DNA of 30,309 nucleotides from an uncultured bacterium (GCA_905215115.1 CAJMOP010000012.1:1-30309), one strand, 5' to 3'. Shown: positions 17,093-24,800, numbered from the stretch's first letter. Made by a program: numbers and translations. Notes: generated from the sequence alone by a model not told the origin.

Positions 17093-18381
17093 TGGCTCGG
17101 TTTCCCCTCGTTCCCACGGCGCCTGAGCCCGAACGTGCCGTTCTTGTCGGAGTTGAGTGGCGCGATAACGCCTGGCCGCTCGATCGTTCGCTTGACGAGC
17201 TTGAGCGTCTGGCCCATACAGCTGGCGCCCAGTGCGTGGCGCGTTTGTCACAGCGTCTGGTTAAGCCGTATCCAAAATCGTTTATTGGCTCCGGTAAGGT
17301 TGAGGAGCTTTGCGGGCTCGTACATCGAATGGATGCTGATGTCGTTATCTTCGATGACGATTTAACGCCCTCGCAACAGTCTTACCTGGAGAAAGCCGTG
17401 GGCGAACCGGTTAAAATTATCGACCGTACGGCGTTGATCCTCGATATCTTTGGCCTGCACGCTCAGACCCGTGAGGGCCGTCTGCAGGTGCAGCTAGCCC
17501 AATTGCAGTATCTGTTGCCCCGTTTGCGCGGTATGTGGAGCCATCTTGCTAAAGAGCAGACACGCGGTGGCATTGGCTCGCGCTTTGGCCAGGGCGAAAG
17601 CCAGCTCGAGGTTGACCGACGTTTGATTCGCAACAAGATCGCCGCGCTTCGTCGCGAGCTTAAGCAGGTTGAACAGCGTCGCGATGTCCAGTCAAAGAGC
17701 CGTATCGAGTCGCCGGCGTTTCGCGTTGCCTTGGCCGGTTATACCAATGCCGGTAAGTCGACGTTGCTCAATCGCCTGACCGGGTCTACGGTGCTTTCAC
17801 AGGACAAATTGTTTGCCACGCTCGATCCAACGACGCGCTCGTATCGCTTGCCCGGCGGTCGTGGTATGACCATTACCGATACCGTTGGCTTTATTCAAAA
17901 GCTACCGCATGGTCTCGTTGATGCCTTTAAGTCCACGCTGTCTGAGGTTCTTGGTGCCGACTTGATCCTTAAAGTTGTGGATGCCTCTGACGAGGATTAC
18001 GAGCGCCAGCTCGAGGCAGTCGATCGCGTTCTTGACGAGATCGGTGCCGGCGAGCGTTTGACGCTTACGGTGTTCAATAAAATCGACCTACTCGATAGCG
18101 TCGATCGATTGGGCTTCCATCGTCGCTATCCCGAGGCCGTGCTGTTCTCGGCCCAGACGGGCGAGGGGCTCGACGATCTCGTCGACCGTATTGCTCGTGA
18201 GGCCGCTGCCACCGATGTGTTGCTCTCCGCTGATATCCCGTATCGCGAGGGCGCCCTCATCACGTTAGTGCATGAGCAGGGAACCCTTCTGCATGAGGAA
18301 TATCTAGAGGACGGAGTTCGCATTGTGGCGAAGTTGCCGGCCCGAATCGCGCCGCGTCTTGAGCGCTATCGTACGGAATAA
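17092..18381 (+). CDS. hflX: GTPase HflX
   Basis: Ribosome-associated GTPase that in other bacteria rescues or splits stalled or hibernating ribosomes. The 429-residue protein has the HflX N-terminal domain, the glycine-rich segment RGGIGSRFGQGESQLEVDRR with a coiled coil, and a G domain with G1 GYTNAGKST (216-224), G3 DTVGF, and G4 NKID. GAGGTGG precedes the ATG, which overlaps the miaA stop. The 3' end overlaps the convergent acyltransferase pseudogene by about 16 bases, with no terminator between them. Confidence 0.95.
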   Translation: MARFPLVPTAPEPERAVLVGVEWRDNAWPLDRSLDELERLAHTAGAQCVARLSQRLVKPYPKSFIGSGKVEELCGLVHRMDADVVIFDDDLTPSQQSYLEKAVGEPVKIIDRTALILDIFGLHAQTREGRLQVQLAQLQYLLPRLRGMWSHLAKEQTRGGIGSRFGQGESQLEVDRRLIRNKIAALRRELKQVEQRRDVQSKSRIESPAFRVALAGYTNAGKSTLLNRLTGSTVLSQDKLFATLDPTTRSYRLPGGRGMTITDTVGFIQKLPHGLVDAFKSTLSEVLGADLILKVVDASDEDYERQLEAVDRVLDEIGAGERLTLTVFNKIDLLDSVDRLGFHRRYPEAVLFSAQTGEGLDDLVDRIAREAAATDVLLSADIPYREGALITLVHEQGTLLHEEYLEDGVRIVAKLPARIAPRLERYRTE

Positions 18382-19070
18382 ACGAGTTCTAGTACGCCTA
18401 GAATGACAGGCTGATGGAGCAGGTAGAACGGTAAGGCATGCCGCCCGAGGACTGAGAGCGCCGGGACGGGATTGGCGTATGCCCATGCTGGCGCTTCGAG
18501 GCTTGATGCTTGTGCTGCCCGGGCAGCAAAAAAGCCGGTAAGGTACATAAAGATAAACGGAATGAGCGGATAGTAGTCTCCCGAAACAAAATCCGGGCTC
18601 GGGAATCCAAGCCATGCCAGGTAGGGGAGTGGGTAGACCGCTTTTGGAATGCCCTAGGCGAGGGCAAAAAGAACAAGACACGCCGCGATGCCCCATGAGC
18701 CCGGTATTTTTTGGAGTAACGGACGGGTGAGTGCAACTACCGCAGTGCACGCCGCCATGCAATAAATGATGCCAAAGTTTACCGAATCGTCGACTGATAC
18801 CAGTGTAGTTGCAATCCATACGATCAAGGCTGCGGCCGCGTATTTGAGGGCGCGCTTACCGTTATTGCGCGAGAGCGTGCACATCCAACCGGCGATAAAC
18901 AAAAATACCCAGCTGATACTAGCGCGCCAGATAACCTGGAAAACCGTTTCGGTAAACCATGGCATATCCCATCCATATAGGTAGGCCAAATCGTAGCAAG
19001 CGTGAAAACCTGCCATCGACAGCATCGTAAACCCGCGGACGGTATCAAATATGGTGATGCGTTTTTGCAT
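18366..19070 (-). pseudogene. Membrane acyltransferase (DUF1624/HGSNAT-like) with in-frame amber stop
   Basis: The frame from the ATG at 19070 encodes a multi-span membrane protein starting MQKRITIFDTVRGFTMLSMA with FHACYDL, the signature of heparan-alpha-glucosaminide N-acetyltransferase-like (DUF1624) proteins. A TAG at 18656-18654 stops it after 138 residues. Without any frame change, the same frame then continues for 95 codons with typical family sequence (GFPSPDF, DYYPLIPFIFMYLTGFF, LGRHALPFYLLHQP) to a TAG at 18366. The intact product would be about 234 residues. Either this is a recent nonsense mutation, a sequencing error or a suppressed amber codon. The ATG overlaps the lexA stop (TAATG). 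Confidence 0.82.
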
Positions 19071-19714
19071 TACGAGAACCGGCGCATTAAACCGACAACC
19101 TTACCCAAAATAACAGGGTTCGTCGCATAGATGGGCTCCATAGTGTCGTTCTCGGGCTGCAAGCGCACGCGCCCCTGCTCCTTGTAGAACGTCTTGACGG
19201 TCGCCGAGCCATCGATCATGGCCACGACGATTTCGCCGTTCATGGCGCTCTTTTGCTCGCGAACGATAATGTAATCACCGTTGTAGATGCCGACATTGAT
19301 CATTGAGCTCCCATGCACCTCAAGGATAAAGGAGCCCTGGTCTGTGGCGATTTCGGTCGGGATGGTAAAGGTGTCCTCGATATTTTGCTCGGCCAGAATG
19401 GGAATCCCAGCCGCGACGCGACCGACGAGCGGCAGCGAGACCGTTCCGCGGGGAGCCGTGGGCTCATCGGATTTGGAAATCGAGACAGAGGAACCGTCCT
19501 CATCAAAGAGCTCTAGAGCGCGAGGCTTGGTGGCATCGCGCTTGAGTAGCCCGCGCGCCTCCAGGGCAGAGAGATGGGCGTGCACGGTGCTGGGGGAGGA
19601 AAGGCCCACGGCAGAAGCCATCTCGCGCACGCTGGGCGGATAACCCTTCTCCTGCTGATATTCCTTGATGAAGTCGTAAATTTGCTGCTGACGCTTGGTA
19701 ATTTTGCGAGCCAT
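19070..19714 (-). CDS. lexA: SOS transcriptional repressor LexA
   Basis: Repressor of the SOS regulon that self-cleaves when RecA filaments form. The 214-residue protein has a winged helix-turn-helix (1-70, with GYPPSVREMASAVGLSSPSTV), a hinge, and the S24 peptidase domain: cleavage site A102-G103 in GRVAAGIP, catalytic S137 in HGSSM, and K174 in ATVKTF. The frame is open to 19819, but AGAGAGG lies eight bases before the ATG at 19714, where the family start MARKITKRQQQIYDF begins. Three LexA-box-like sites lie just upstream, so autoregulation is expected. Confidence 0.96.
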   Translation of the reverse strand: MARKITKRQQQIYDFIKEYQQEKGYPPSVREMASAVGLSSPSTVHAHLSALEARGLLKRDATKPRALELFDEDGSSVSISKSDEPTAPRGTVSLPLVGRVAAGIPILAEQNIEDTFTIPTEIATDQGSFILEVHGSSMINVGIYNGDYIIVREQKSAMNGEIVVAMIDGSATVKTFYKEQGRVRLQPENDTMEPIYATNPVILGKVVGLMRRFS

Positions 19715-19737
19715 CAGGGCATCCTCTCTACCCATGT

Positions 19738-19807
19738 CAAACAAATGTTCGAATTTTGCTTGACAGGAACAACTGTTCGAAGATAATAATAACCGAACAT
19801 TCGTTCT
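19738..19807. promoter_or_regulatory. Three SOS boxes and a divergent promoter between lexA and the LysM gene
   Basis: LexA-box-like sites are CAAACAAATGTTCG (19738-19751, one mismatch in the left half), GGAACAACTGTTCG (19766-19779) and CGAACATTCGTTCT (19794-19807), at an even 28-base spacing. A plus-strand promoter, TTGACA (19760-19765), 16-base spacer and GATAAT (19782-19787), has the middle box exactly in its spacer and drives the LysM gene. I could not settle the lexA minus-strand promoter. Confidence 0.85.
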
Positions 19808-19874
19808 CGCGCTAGACATTTTTGTCCGCGCGGCTTGATAAAACTGTTCTCAGCAAAACACGCGAGAGGAGAAC

Positions 19875-20327
19875 ATGATGAACGTAACGAATATGGTCCA
19901 GGGAAACCTCGCCCTTAAGCTCGAGACGCCTGCAGAACCCACTTTTACGGTTGTTCAGGGTGGCCGCTCCGGCTTTCAGCCTTTGACCGTAAAGCCTGCG
20001 CGCAATCAGCAGGCTGTAGTCGCGCCGGCCCGCGTTGCCCCGAAGGTTCCGACGATTGTCGCCGTCGCCGTTGCGCTTACGCTCTTCTTTGTCCTCGCTA
20101 TGTCGGTCTTTAGCGCTCGTCACGCCGCGTATGCCGAGTCCGTTTCCAACATTACCTACGAGACCATTCGCGTTCAGCCTGGCGATTCTCTTTGGTCGCT
20201 TGCCGAGGAATATCCAATCGAAGGCCTTTCCACGCAAGAGACTTCCGACATGATCCGTAGCGTCAATCATCTGGAGCATGGTTCGCTCGCCGCCGGTGCG
20301 CATCTTAAGGTTCCTGATCGTTCGTAA
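19875..20327 (+). CDS. LysM membrane protein, probable SOS-induced division inhibitor (YneA/Rv2719c type)
   Basis: The 150-residue protein has a cytoplasmic N-terminus, one membrane span (about 59-79) and an external LysM domain (about 95-147; YETIRVQPGDSLWSLAEEY and AGAHLKVP). LysM binds peptidoglycan. Small single-span LysM proteins divergent from lexA are known as damage-induced division suppressors (YneA in Bacillus, Rv2719c in Mycobacterium). Position, architecture and the SOS box inside its promoter all fit that role, which remains an inference. AGAGGAG precedes the ATG; a second ATG follows at once. nrdR starts 51 bases later without a visible terminator. Confidence 0.85.
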   Translation: MMNVTNMVQGNLALKLETPAEPTFTVVQGGRSGFQPLTVKPARNQQAVVAPARVAPKVPTIVAVAVALTLFFVLAMSVFSARHAAYAESVSNITYETIRVQPGDSLWSLAEEYPIEGLSTQETSDMIRSVNHLEHGSLAAGAHLKVPDRS

Positions 20328-20344
20328 TCATTATCGCGCTGCGC

Positions 20345-20380
20345 ATGGTACCCTTGTTATCGTTTAAGAGGAGGTACCAT
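20345..20380 (+). promoter_or_regulatory. Inverted repeat masking the nrdR ribosome binding site
   Basis: ATGGTACC (20345-20352) is perfectly complementary to GGTACCAT (20373-20380). The second arm runs from the end of the AGGAGG site into the AT of the nrdR start codon, so the folded RNA would hide the start. The loop is 20 bases. Whether the fold forms or is regulated is unknown. Confidence 0.45.
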
Positions 20381-20822
20381 GCGCTGTCCCAAATGCGGCA
20401 AGGCACATACCCGCGTCGTTGATTCCCGTATGCAGGAGTCAAATAACACCATTAAGCGTCGTCGCGAATGTTGCTCGTGTAACTATCGCTTTACAACGTT
20501 CGAGCGATGCGAAGACCCAATCGAGGTCATTAAGTCAGACGGAACCAAGCAGCGGTTCGATCGCAATAAGCTGCTCGTCGGCTTGATGCGCGCCACCATC
20601 AAGCGCGATATCGACACTAAGAAGCTCAATGAGATTATCGATGACATCGAGGTCGAGCTGCGCTCTCGCACACTGACGGCCGTTACGTCCCATGAGTTGG
20701 GTGACATGGTGCTCAAGCGCTTGGCCAAGATTGACAAGGTGGCGTACATCCGCTTTGCCTCGGTCTACCGCGATTTCAAAGACGTCGATGAGTTTCTGCA
20801 AGAGCTCGACAAGCTAAGGTGA
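20379..20822 (+). CDS. nrdR: Transcriptional repressor NrdR
   Basis: Nucleotide-sensing repressor of ribonucleotide reductase genes. The 147-residue protein has the N-terminal zinc ribbon (C3, C6, C31, C34) with VVDSR and KRRRECCSCNYRFTTFER, followed by an ATP-cone domain (about 48-138) that senses ATP and dATP. A strong AGGAGG site precedes the ATG. The order lexA, LysM gene, nrdR is also known from mycobacteria. It lies four bases before dut, putting dNTP supply control and dUTP removal side by side. Confidence 0.96.
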   Translation: MRCPKCGKAHTRVVDSRMQESNNTIKRRRECCSCNYRFTTFERCEDPIEVIKSDGTKQRFDRNKLLVGLMRATIKRDIDTKKLNEIIDDIEVELRSRTLTAVTSHELGDMVLKRLAKIDKVAYIRFASVYRDFKDVDEFLQELDKLR

Positions 20823-20826
20823 TTCC

Positions 20827-21270
20827 ATGTCCAACATTACCGTCAACATAAAGCGTCTCGATCCCACCGTCGAGCTTCCCAAATACGCCCATCCCACTGA
20901 TGCCGGCTTGGATTTGCGCTCCAACGAGGACTGCGTCCTGAAGCCCTTCGAACGCCGTCTGGTCTCTACGGGGCTGGCCATCGCCCTGCCCGATGGCTAC
21001 GCCGGCTTCGTCCAGCCCCGCAGCGGCTTGGCCATCAAGCAGGGCCTGTCTATAGTCAATACGCCGGGCCTCATCGACGCCCACTACCGAGGAGAACTCA
21101 AGGTTATCCTCATCAACCTGGATCCCACCAACGACATCCAAATCAACAAAGGCGACCGCATAGCCCAACTCGTCATCCAAGAAGTCCCCACGGTCAACCT
21201 CGTAGAAGTAGAAGAACTAGACAAAACCGACCGAGGCAAAGGAGGCTTCGGCTCCAGCGGCATCGCCTAG
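20827..21270 (+). CDS. dut: dUTP diphosphatase (dUTPase)
   Basis: Hydrolyses dUTP to dUMP, keeping uracil out of DNA and feeding dTMP synthesis. All five trimeric dUTPase motifs are present in the 147 residues: DAGLDL (25-30), PRSG (64-67), PGLIDAHYRGEL (80-91, with D85), GDRIAQLV (109-116) and RGKGGFGSSG (136-145). AAGGTG overlapping the nrdR stop serves as ribosome site. The last 45 or so codons switch to A-ending forms (GAA, CAA, AAA, GTA, CTA, CGA) that neighbours rarely use. A palindrome cluster follows directly. Confidence 0.96.
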   Translation: MSNITVNIKRLDPTVELPKYAHPTDAGLDLRSNEDCVLKPFERRLVSTGLAIALPDGYAGFVQPRSGLAIKQGLSIVNTPGLIDAHYRGELKVILINLDPTNDIQINKGDRIAQLVIQEVPTVNLVEVEELDKTDRGKGGFGSSGIA

Positions 21271-21285
21271 GGCGCTCGTATCCCT

Positions 21286-21388
21286 CCCGCCCGGGGCTTA
21301 CCTATATCATTCCATGCTCAAACATTCTCGCGTCGCTTCGCTCGCTGCGAAACTGCGCGTGGAACGATATAGGTAAGCCCCGGGCGGG
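21286..21388. repeat. Palindromic element copy A
   Basis: Arms 21286-21308 and 21366-21388 form a perfect 23-bp stem, then one mismatch, then CCATGC/GCGTGG pairing. The top holds two blocks, 21312-21331 and 21344-21362, that recur exactly in copy B in the opposite orientation. The 12-base piece between the blocks differs from copy B. Confidence 0.9.
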
Positions 21389-21421
21389 CGGCTACTCGCT
21401 TGAAACAATATTTACTTTTCT

Positions 21422-21470
21422 AGTAAGTCGATGCGATGAAGGGTCGCCTCCTTTGTCGCATCGACTTACT
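21422..21470. terminator. Long hairpin, possible bidirectional terminator
   Basis: Arms 21422-21436 and 21456-21470 are perfectly complementary over 15 bp, and AAGG/CCTT inside adds pairing. A T-rich tail (GTATTTATATTTTC) follows on the plus strand. It lies between the convergent genes dut and the glycosyltransferase, so it may terminate dut. Confidence 0.6.
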
Positions 21471-21487
21471 GTATTTATATTTTCTGG

Positions 21488-21521
21488 TTCCCCTTTGCAG
21501 ATTCTACTGGAGGGGAATCTG
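21488..21521. other. Two competing short hairpins between the palindromes
   Basis: TTCCCCT (21488-21494) pairs with AGGGGAA (21511-21517), while CAGATTC (21498-21504) pairs with GAATCTG (21515-21521). The two folds exclude each other. No gene or transcript is apparent here, so function is unknown. Confidence 0.35.
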
Positions 21522-21546
21522 GTATAGCTGCTAGTACGTAAACGCA

Positions 21547-21650
21547 GCTTACCTGCGGGAGGCCCCTATATATCGTCCCACGCGCAGTTTCGCAGCGAAG
21601 CGAGAATGTTTGAGCATGGGATGATATATAGGGGCCTCCCGCAGGTAAGC
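21547..21650. repeat. Palindromic element copy B, inverted relative to A
   Basis: Arms 21547-21574 and 21623-21650 form a perfect 28-bp stem whose sequence differs from copy A apart from short shared words such as GCTTACCT. The core blocks (21578-21596 and 21600-21619) are exact reverse complements of those in copy A, separated by 3 instead of 12 bases. Confidence 0.9.
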
Positions 21651-21663
21651 GGACATAAAGACG

Positions 21664-22965
21664 CTAGCGGATATGCGCGGGTTTTCCGCCCCAGTAGAAG
21701 CGGCAGAAGGCTCTTTTGCGCTTTTGGGGTTTGCCTACGAGCTCTATGGTGGCGATGGCGATGTCTTCGGCTGCGTGTGGGCGGCGTAGTACTTCGCCGT
21801 TGATGAGCAGTGCCTTGAGCGACTCAGGATGATCGTGGAGATGACGCAACGTCACGATGAGCTCTCGTGCGGTGGTGACATGCATGCTGGCGCCCATGCC
21901 GGTGAGCATGGTGGTGTTGGCCTTTTCCTGGCCATAGGACTTGCCCAGCAGGATCATCGGCAGGTGTGCGCACAGGCATTCGGTGACGGTGAGTCCGCCC
22001 GATTTGAGAATTGCGAGGTCGCAGCCGTGCATAAGCGCTGCCATATCATCGACATAGTCCAGCACCGTGACATTTTCGAGCTTCATGGCATCGAAGAGCG
22101 TCTTGAGACGGGCGGCGTATTCCTTATCCTTGCCCGGCAAAAAGACAAAGTGCATGTCTTCGAAGCTGCGTAGGAAGGGGAGGGTGCGGTCCATCTCCGC
22201 GCGAAAGCGAACGTACGGTTGAGGCAAGCTGGCACCGGCCATTACCAGCACGACGGTCTTGTCGGTGGGGAGGTTGAACTTGGCTAGCTCTTCCTCGCGA
22301 TCGTAATCCGTGTCGAATCCGGCGCGAATAGGAATGCCGGTAATGCGAATCCTTGCTTCGGGAACCTTACGGGGGCGGAGCGTCTCGGCCATAAACTCGT
22401 TTGCCACGCAGAATAGGTCGGTGTCCTTATGGGGCCACCATCCCTCGACTTCGTAGTCGGTCGGTACGCAGATGACCGGATAATCGATACCCGTAATTAC
22501 GCGGGCGCCCACGGCAACATTGGCTGCTGTGATGTGCGTTGCAACCACGGCTATGGGCCTGCGGCTACGAATATATTCGTTGAAGGCGGGGAACATAATT
22601 CGCGACCATGCCGTTCCGCCACCCCAGAGAAGATGTCCCGTAAGCGTATATCGCCAGGTCAGGTCGTAAATGGGGCGCGTGGCTCCCGTAAAAGAAGCCG
22701 CGGTCTTATTGCCGTCGAATTTAATACGTCCAAAATCAAGGATATCGAGCACTTCAATCTCAATATCCTCGGGGATGCCATTGGTGCCGCGGATGAGGTC
22801 GAATGCCTGCGCTATCGCATTTGCGGCGGCCTTGTGGCCCGAGCCAACGGAGGCGTGCACGATGGTCACGAGAGGTTTTTGCTGAGCCAGGAGCGTGGTT
22901 TGCTCCGATTGGGGAGTGCTGTGCGTGAGCAGGGGAGCGTCGTCACTCGTCTGCGCCTGGTCCAT
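21664..22965 (-). CDS. Glycosyltransferase, MGDG synthase/UgtP-like (GT28 type)
   Basis: The 433-residue protein resembles processive diacylglycerol glycosyltransferases and MurG: an N-terminal HASVGSGHKAAANAI (about 37-51, acceptor domain), VVATHITAANV, CVPTDYEVEGWW, and a C-terminal donor-binding region with LKSGGLTVTEC. Such enzymes make glycolipid anchors for lipoglycans in the inner leaflet. The frame is open to 23004, but GGGGAG lies a few bases before the ATG at 22965, so that start is used. It is transcribed away from trxB and toward the palindrome cluster. The exact sugar and lipid cannot be told. Confidence 0.82.
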   Translation of the reverse strand: MDQAQTSDDAPLLTHSTPQSEQTTLLAQQKPLVTIVHASVGSGHKAAANAIAQAFDLIRGTNGIPEDIEIEVLDILDFGRIKFDGNKTAASFTGATRPIYDLTWRYTLTGHLLWGGGTAWSRIMFPAFNEYIRSRRPIAVVATHITAANVAVGARVITGIDYPVICVPTDYEVEGWWPHKDTDLFCVANEFMAETLRPRKVPEARIRITGIPIRAGFDTDYDREEELAKFNLPTDKTVVLVMAGASLPQPYVRFRAEMDRTLPFLRSFEDMHFVFLPGKDKEYAARLKTLFDAMKLENVTVLDYVDDMAALMHGCDLAILKSGGLTVTECLCAHLPMILLGKSYGQEKANTTMLTGMGASMHVTTARELIVTLRHLHDHPESLKALLINGEVLRRPHAAEDIAIATIELVGKPQKRKRAFCRFYWGGKPAHIR

Positions 22966-23083
22966 CGATAACTCCCCTTCAGCTTTGTAATACGGATTTA
23001 TCATTGTAGTGCATGAGTGTCACGTTCACGTAAATTTGGGTACGAGCGCAAAGAACGACAACGTTTCGACGAAAGGACGCTTC

Positions 23084-24022
23084 ATGACTACCGATAAGCC
23101 GATCGATGTTGCGATTATCGGTGGCGGCCCCGCGGGCTATGCTGCCGCCATTTATGCTGCGCGTGCCAACCTTACGACGACCGTGATTGAGCAGGGCATG
23201 TCGGGAGGGCAGATCGCCACAACCAATGAGGTCGAGAACTATCCGGGTTTCCCGCTCCTGAGTGGCGCCGAACTCGGCGAGCGTTTTCAGCAGCATGCAG
23301 AGGGCCTGGGAGCACAGGTTACATGGAGCATGGTTACGGGTATCGATTACGATGCCGATGCAGCGTTGTTTACGGTGCATCACGATATGGGCGATACGCT
23401 GGCCTCGAGCGTTATCGCTTGCATGGGTGCCACGCCGCGTCCGGCAGGTTTCGCAGGCGAGGATACGTATCGCGGTCGTGGCGTTTCATATTGCGCAACA
23501 TGTGACGGCATGTTTTTCCGCGGCAAGCAGGTTTTTGTAATCGGTGGTGGCAATTCGGCATGCGAAGAGGCTCTGTTCCTGTCCGACATTGCCAACAGTG
23601 TGACCATCGTGCTGCGCCGCGACCAGTTCCGTGCGCCCGATGGTGTTGTTCAGAAAGTACTCGCAAAGGACAATATTACAGTTAGGTACCAAACTAGTAT
23701 TGTGGAGCTATCGGGCGAAGCCATGCCAACGACGATTACCTTTAAGGACAATGCATCCGGCGAGACTCATACCGAGTCATTTGAGCCCGGCTCGTTTGGC
23801 ATCTTTGTTTTTACCGGAACGCAGCCCCATACCGAGCTTGTTGAGCATCTAGTCGATCTGGCGCCTGATGGCGGCATTCTGACTGATGAATCCATGGCGA
23901 CCCGCACGCCAGGTCTATTTGCCGCTGGCGATATCCGTTCCAAACGTTTACGCCAGGTTGTGACCGCTGTTTCGGACGGAGCCATAGCGGCAACGAGCGC
24001 ATACGCGTTTCTCCGTGGATAA
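23084..24022 (+). CDS. trxB: Thioredoxin-disulfide reductase
   Basis: NADPH-dependent flavoenzyme that reduces thioredoxin. The 312-residue protein has the FAD motif GGGPAG (13-18), the redox pair C137-A-T-C140 in SYCATCDG, the NADP motif GGGNSACEEA, and a second FAD segment, TPGLFAAGDIR. GAAAGGA precedes the ATG at 23084; the frame continues upstream to 23009 without a better start. A strong terminator follows. No thioredoxin gene is adjacent. Confidence 0.95.
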   Translation: MTTDKPIDVAIIGGGPAGYAAAIYAARANLTTTVIEQGMSGGQIATTNEVENYPGFPLLSGAELGERFQQHAEGLGAQVTWSMVTGIDYDADAALFTVHHDMGDTLASSVIACMGATPRPAGFAGEDTYRGRGVSYCATCDGMFFRGKQVFVIGGGNSACEEALFLSDIANSVTIVLRRDQFRAPDGVVQKVLAKDNITVRYQTSIVELSGEAMPTTITFKDNASGETHTESFEPGSFGIFVFTGTQPHTELVEHLVDLAPDGGILTDESMATRTPGLFAAGDIRSKRLRQVVTAVSDGAIAATSAYAFLRG

Positions 24023-24062
24023 GTACGATAATATATCTTATGTAAGGTTGCTATCTTTACAC

Positions 24063-24109
24063 AAAGTGGTTGGACGATGCATCAATGTGTTGTCCAACCA
24101 CTTTTACTT
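24063..24109 (+). terminator. Terminator after trxB
   Basis: A perfect 13-bp stem (24063-24075 with 24092-24104) ends in a TTTT tail. It lies 40 bases after the trxB stop and before the DUF1836 gene. Confidence 0.9.
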
Positions 24110-24176
24110 GCCGGCTATGTGGTATGCAAAACTAGATAACCTAGAATACAATATAGTAAATGAACGGAGGACCTTT

Positions 24177-24788
24177 ATGAACCACGTTAAACACGTTATT
24201 CCGATGTCCGATTCGTCGGTCAGTATTAAGCCTGAGGATATTCAGCCCACGGTGCTGCCCGATGCATTTATTCAGTCCGAAATCGTGTGCAAACTCAATA
24301 CGTTGAGTCTGTCGCGCTATGACCAGTTGCCCAATGTGACGCTCTATCGCGACCAGGTTATTGAGTATGTTGCGCTGTGGATGGAGCCGCTGTCCATTTG
24401 CGTTGAGCAGCCCGTCATTACGCCATCGATGATCAACAACTACGTGAAGGTCGGCCTGGTGCCTGCTCCGGTTAAAAAGCAATATGGCCGCGAGCAGATT
24501 GCCCGCCTGATCGCTATCTGCCTCTTTAAGCAGGTGTTACCTATTGCTGCGGTGCAGGCACTCTTTAACATTCAGCGTTTGAGCTACGATGCCCCGACGG
24601 CCTTCGATTATGTGGTCGATCAGCTCGAGGCATCGATTCGTTCGGCGTTTTCCGTCGAGCAGACGCCGGTTCCCGATACGGCGCATCAGGTAACGCGTGA
24701 GTCGCTGCTTGTGCGCAGTGCGGTTTCATCCTTCGTTTCGAAGGCGTACCTGATGAGCTATCTAAAGTTTAATGGGTTTAATAGCTAG
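24177..24788 (+). CDS. DUF1836 domain protein, putative MerR-like regulator
   Basis: The 203-residue protein has the DUF1836 signature, a MerR-like helix-turn-helix (about 95-145): PSMINNYVKVGLVPAPVKKQYGREQIARLI followed in the same block by a KQVLPIAAVQALF helix. Effector and targets are unknown. CGGAGG lies eight bases before the ATG at 24177; the longer frame from 24015 runs back through the trxB terminator and is not credible. ACTAGATA lies upstream at 24131 and recurs in the palindrome before the neighbouring degV gene. It is convergent with degV. Confidence 0.78.
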   Translation: MNHVKHVIPMSDSSVSIKPEDIQPTVLPDAFIQSEIVCKLNTLSLSRYDQLPNVTLYRDQVIEYVALWMEPLSICVEQPVITPSMINNYVKVGLVPAPVKKQYGREQIARLIAICLFKQVLPIAAVQALFNIQRLSYDAPTAFDYVVDQLEASIRSAFSVEQTPVPDTAHQVTRESLLVRSAVSSFVSKAYLMSYLKFNGFNS

Positions 24789-24800
24789 CCAACGTATATA

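Noticed and set aside
21488..21521. tRNA or tRNA fragment suggested by GGTTC and a small stem
   Set aside because: No acceptor stem, anticodon arm or proper T-loop could be built.
21286..21650. CRISPR array
   Set aside because: Only two large palindromes in opposite orientation; no short direct repeats with unique spacers.
21606..21803. Plus-strand open frame starting in palindromic element B
   Set aside because: It begins in the repeat and runs antisense into the glycosyltransferase 3' end without a ribosome site.
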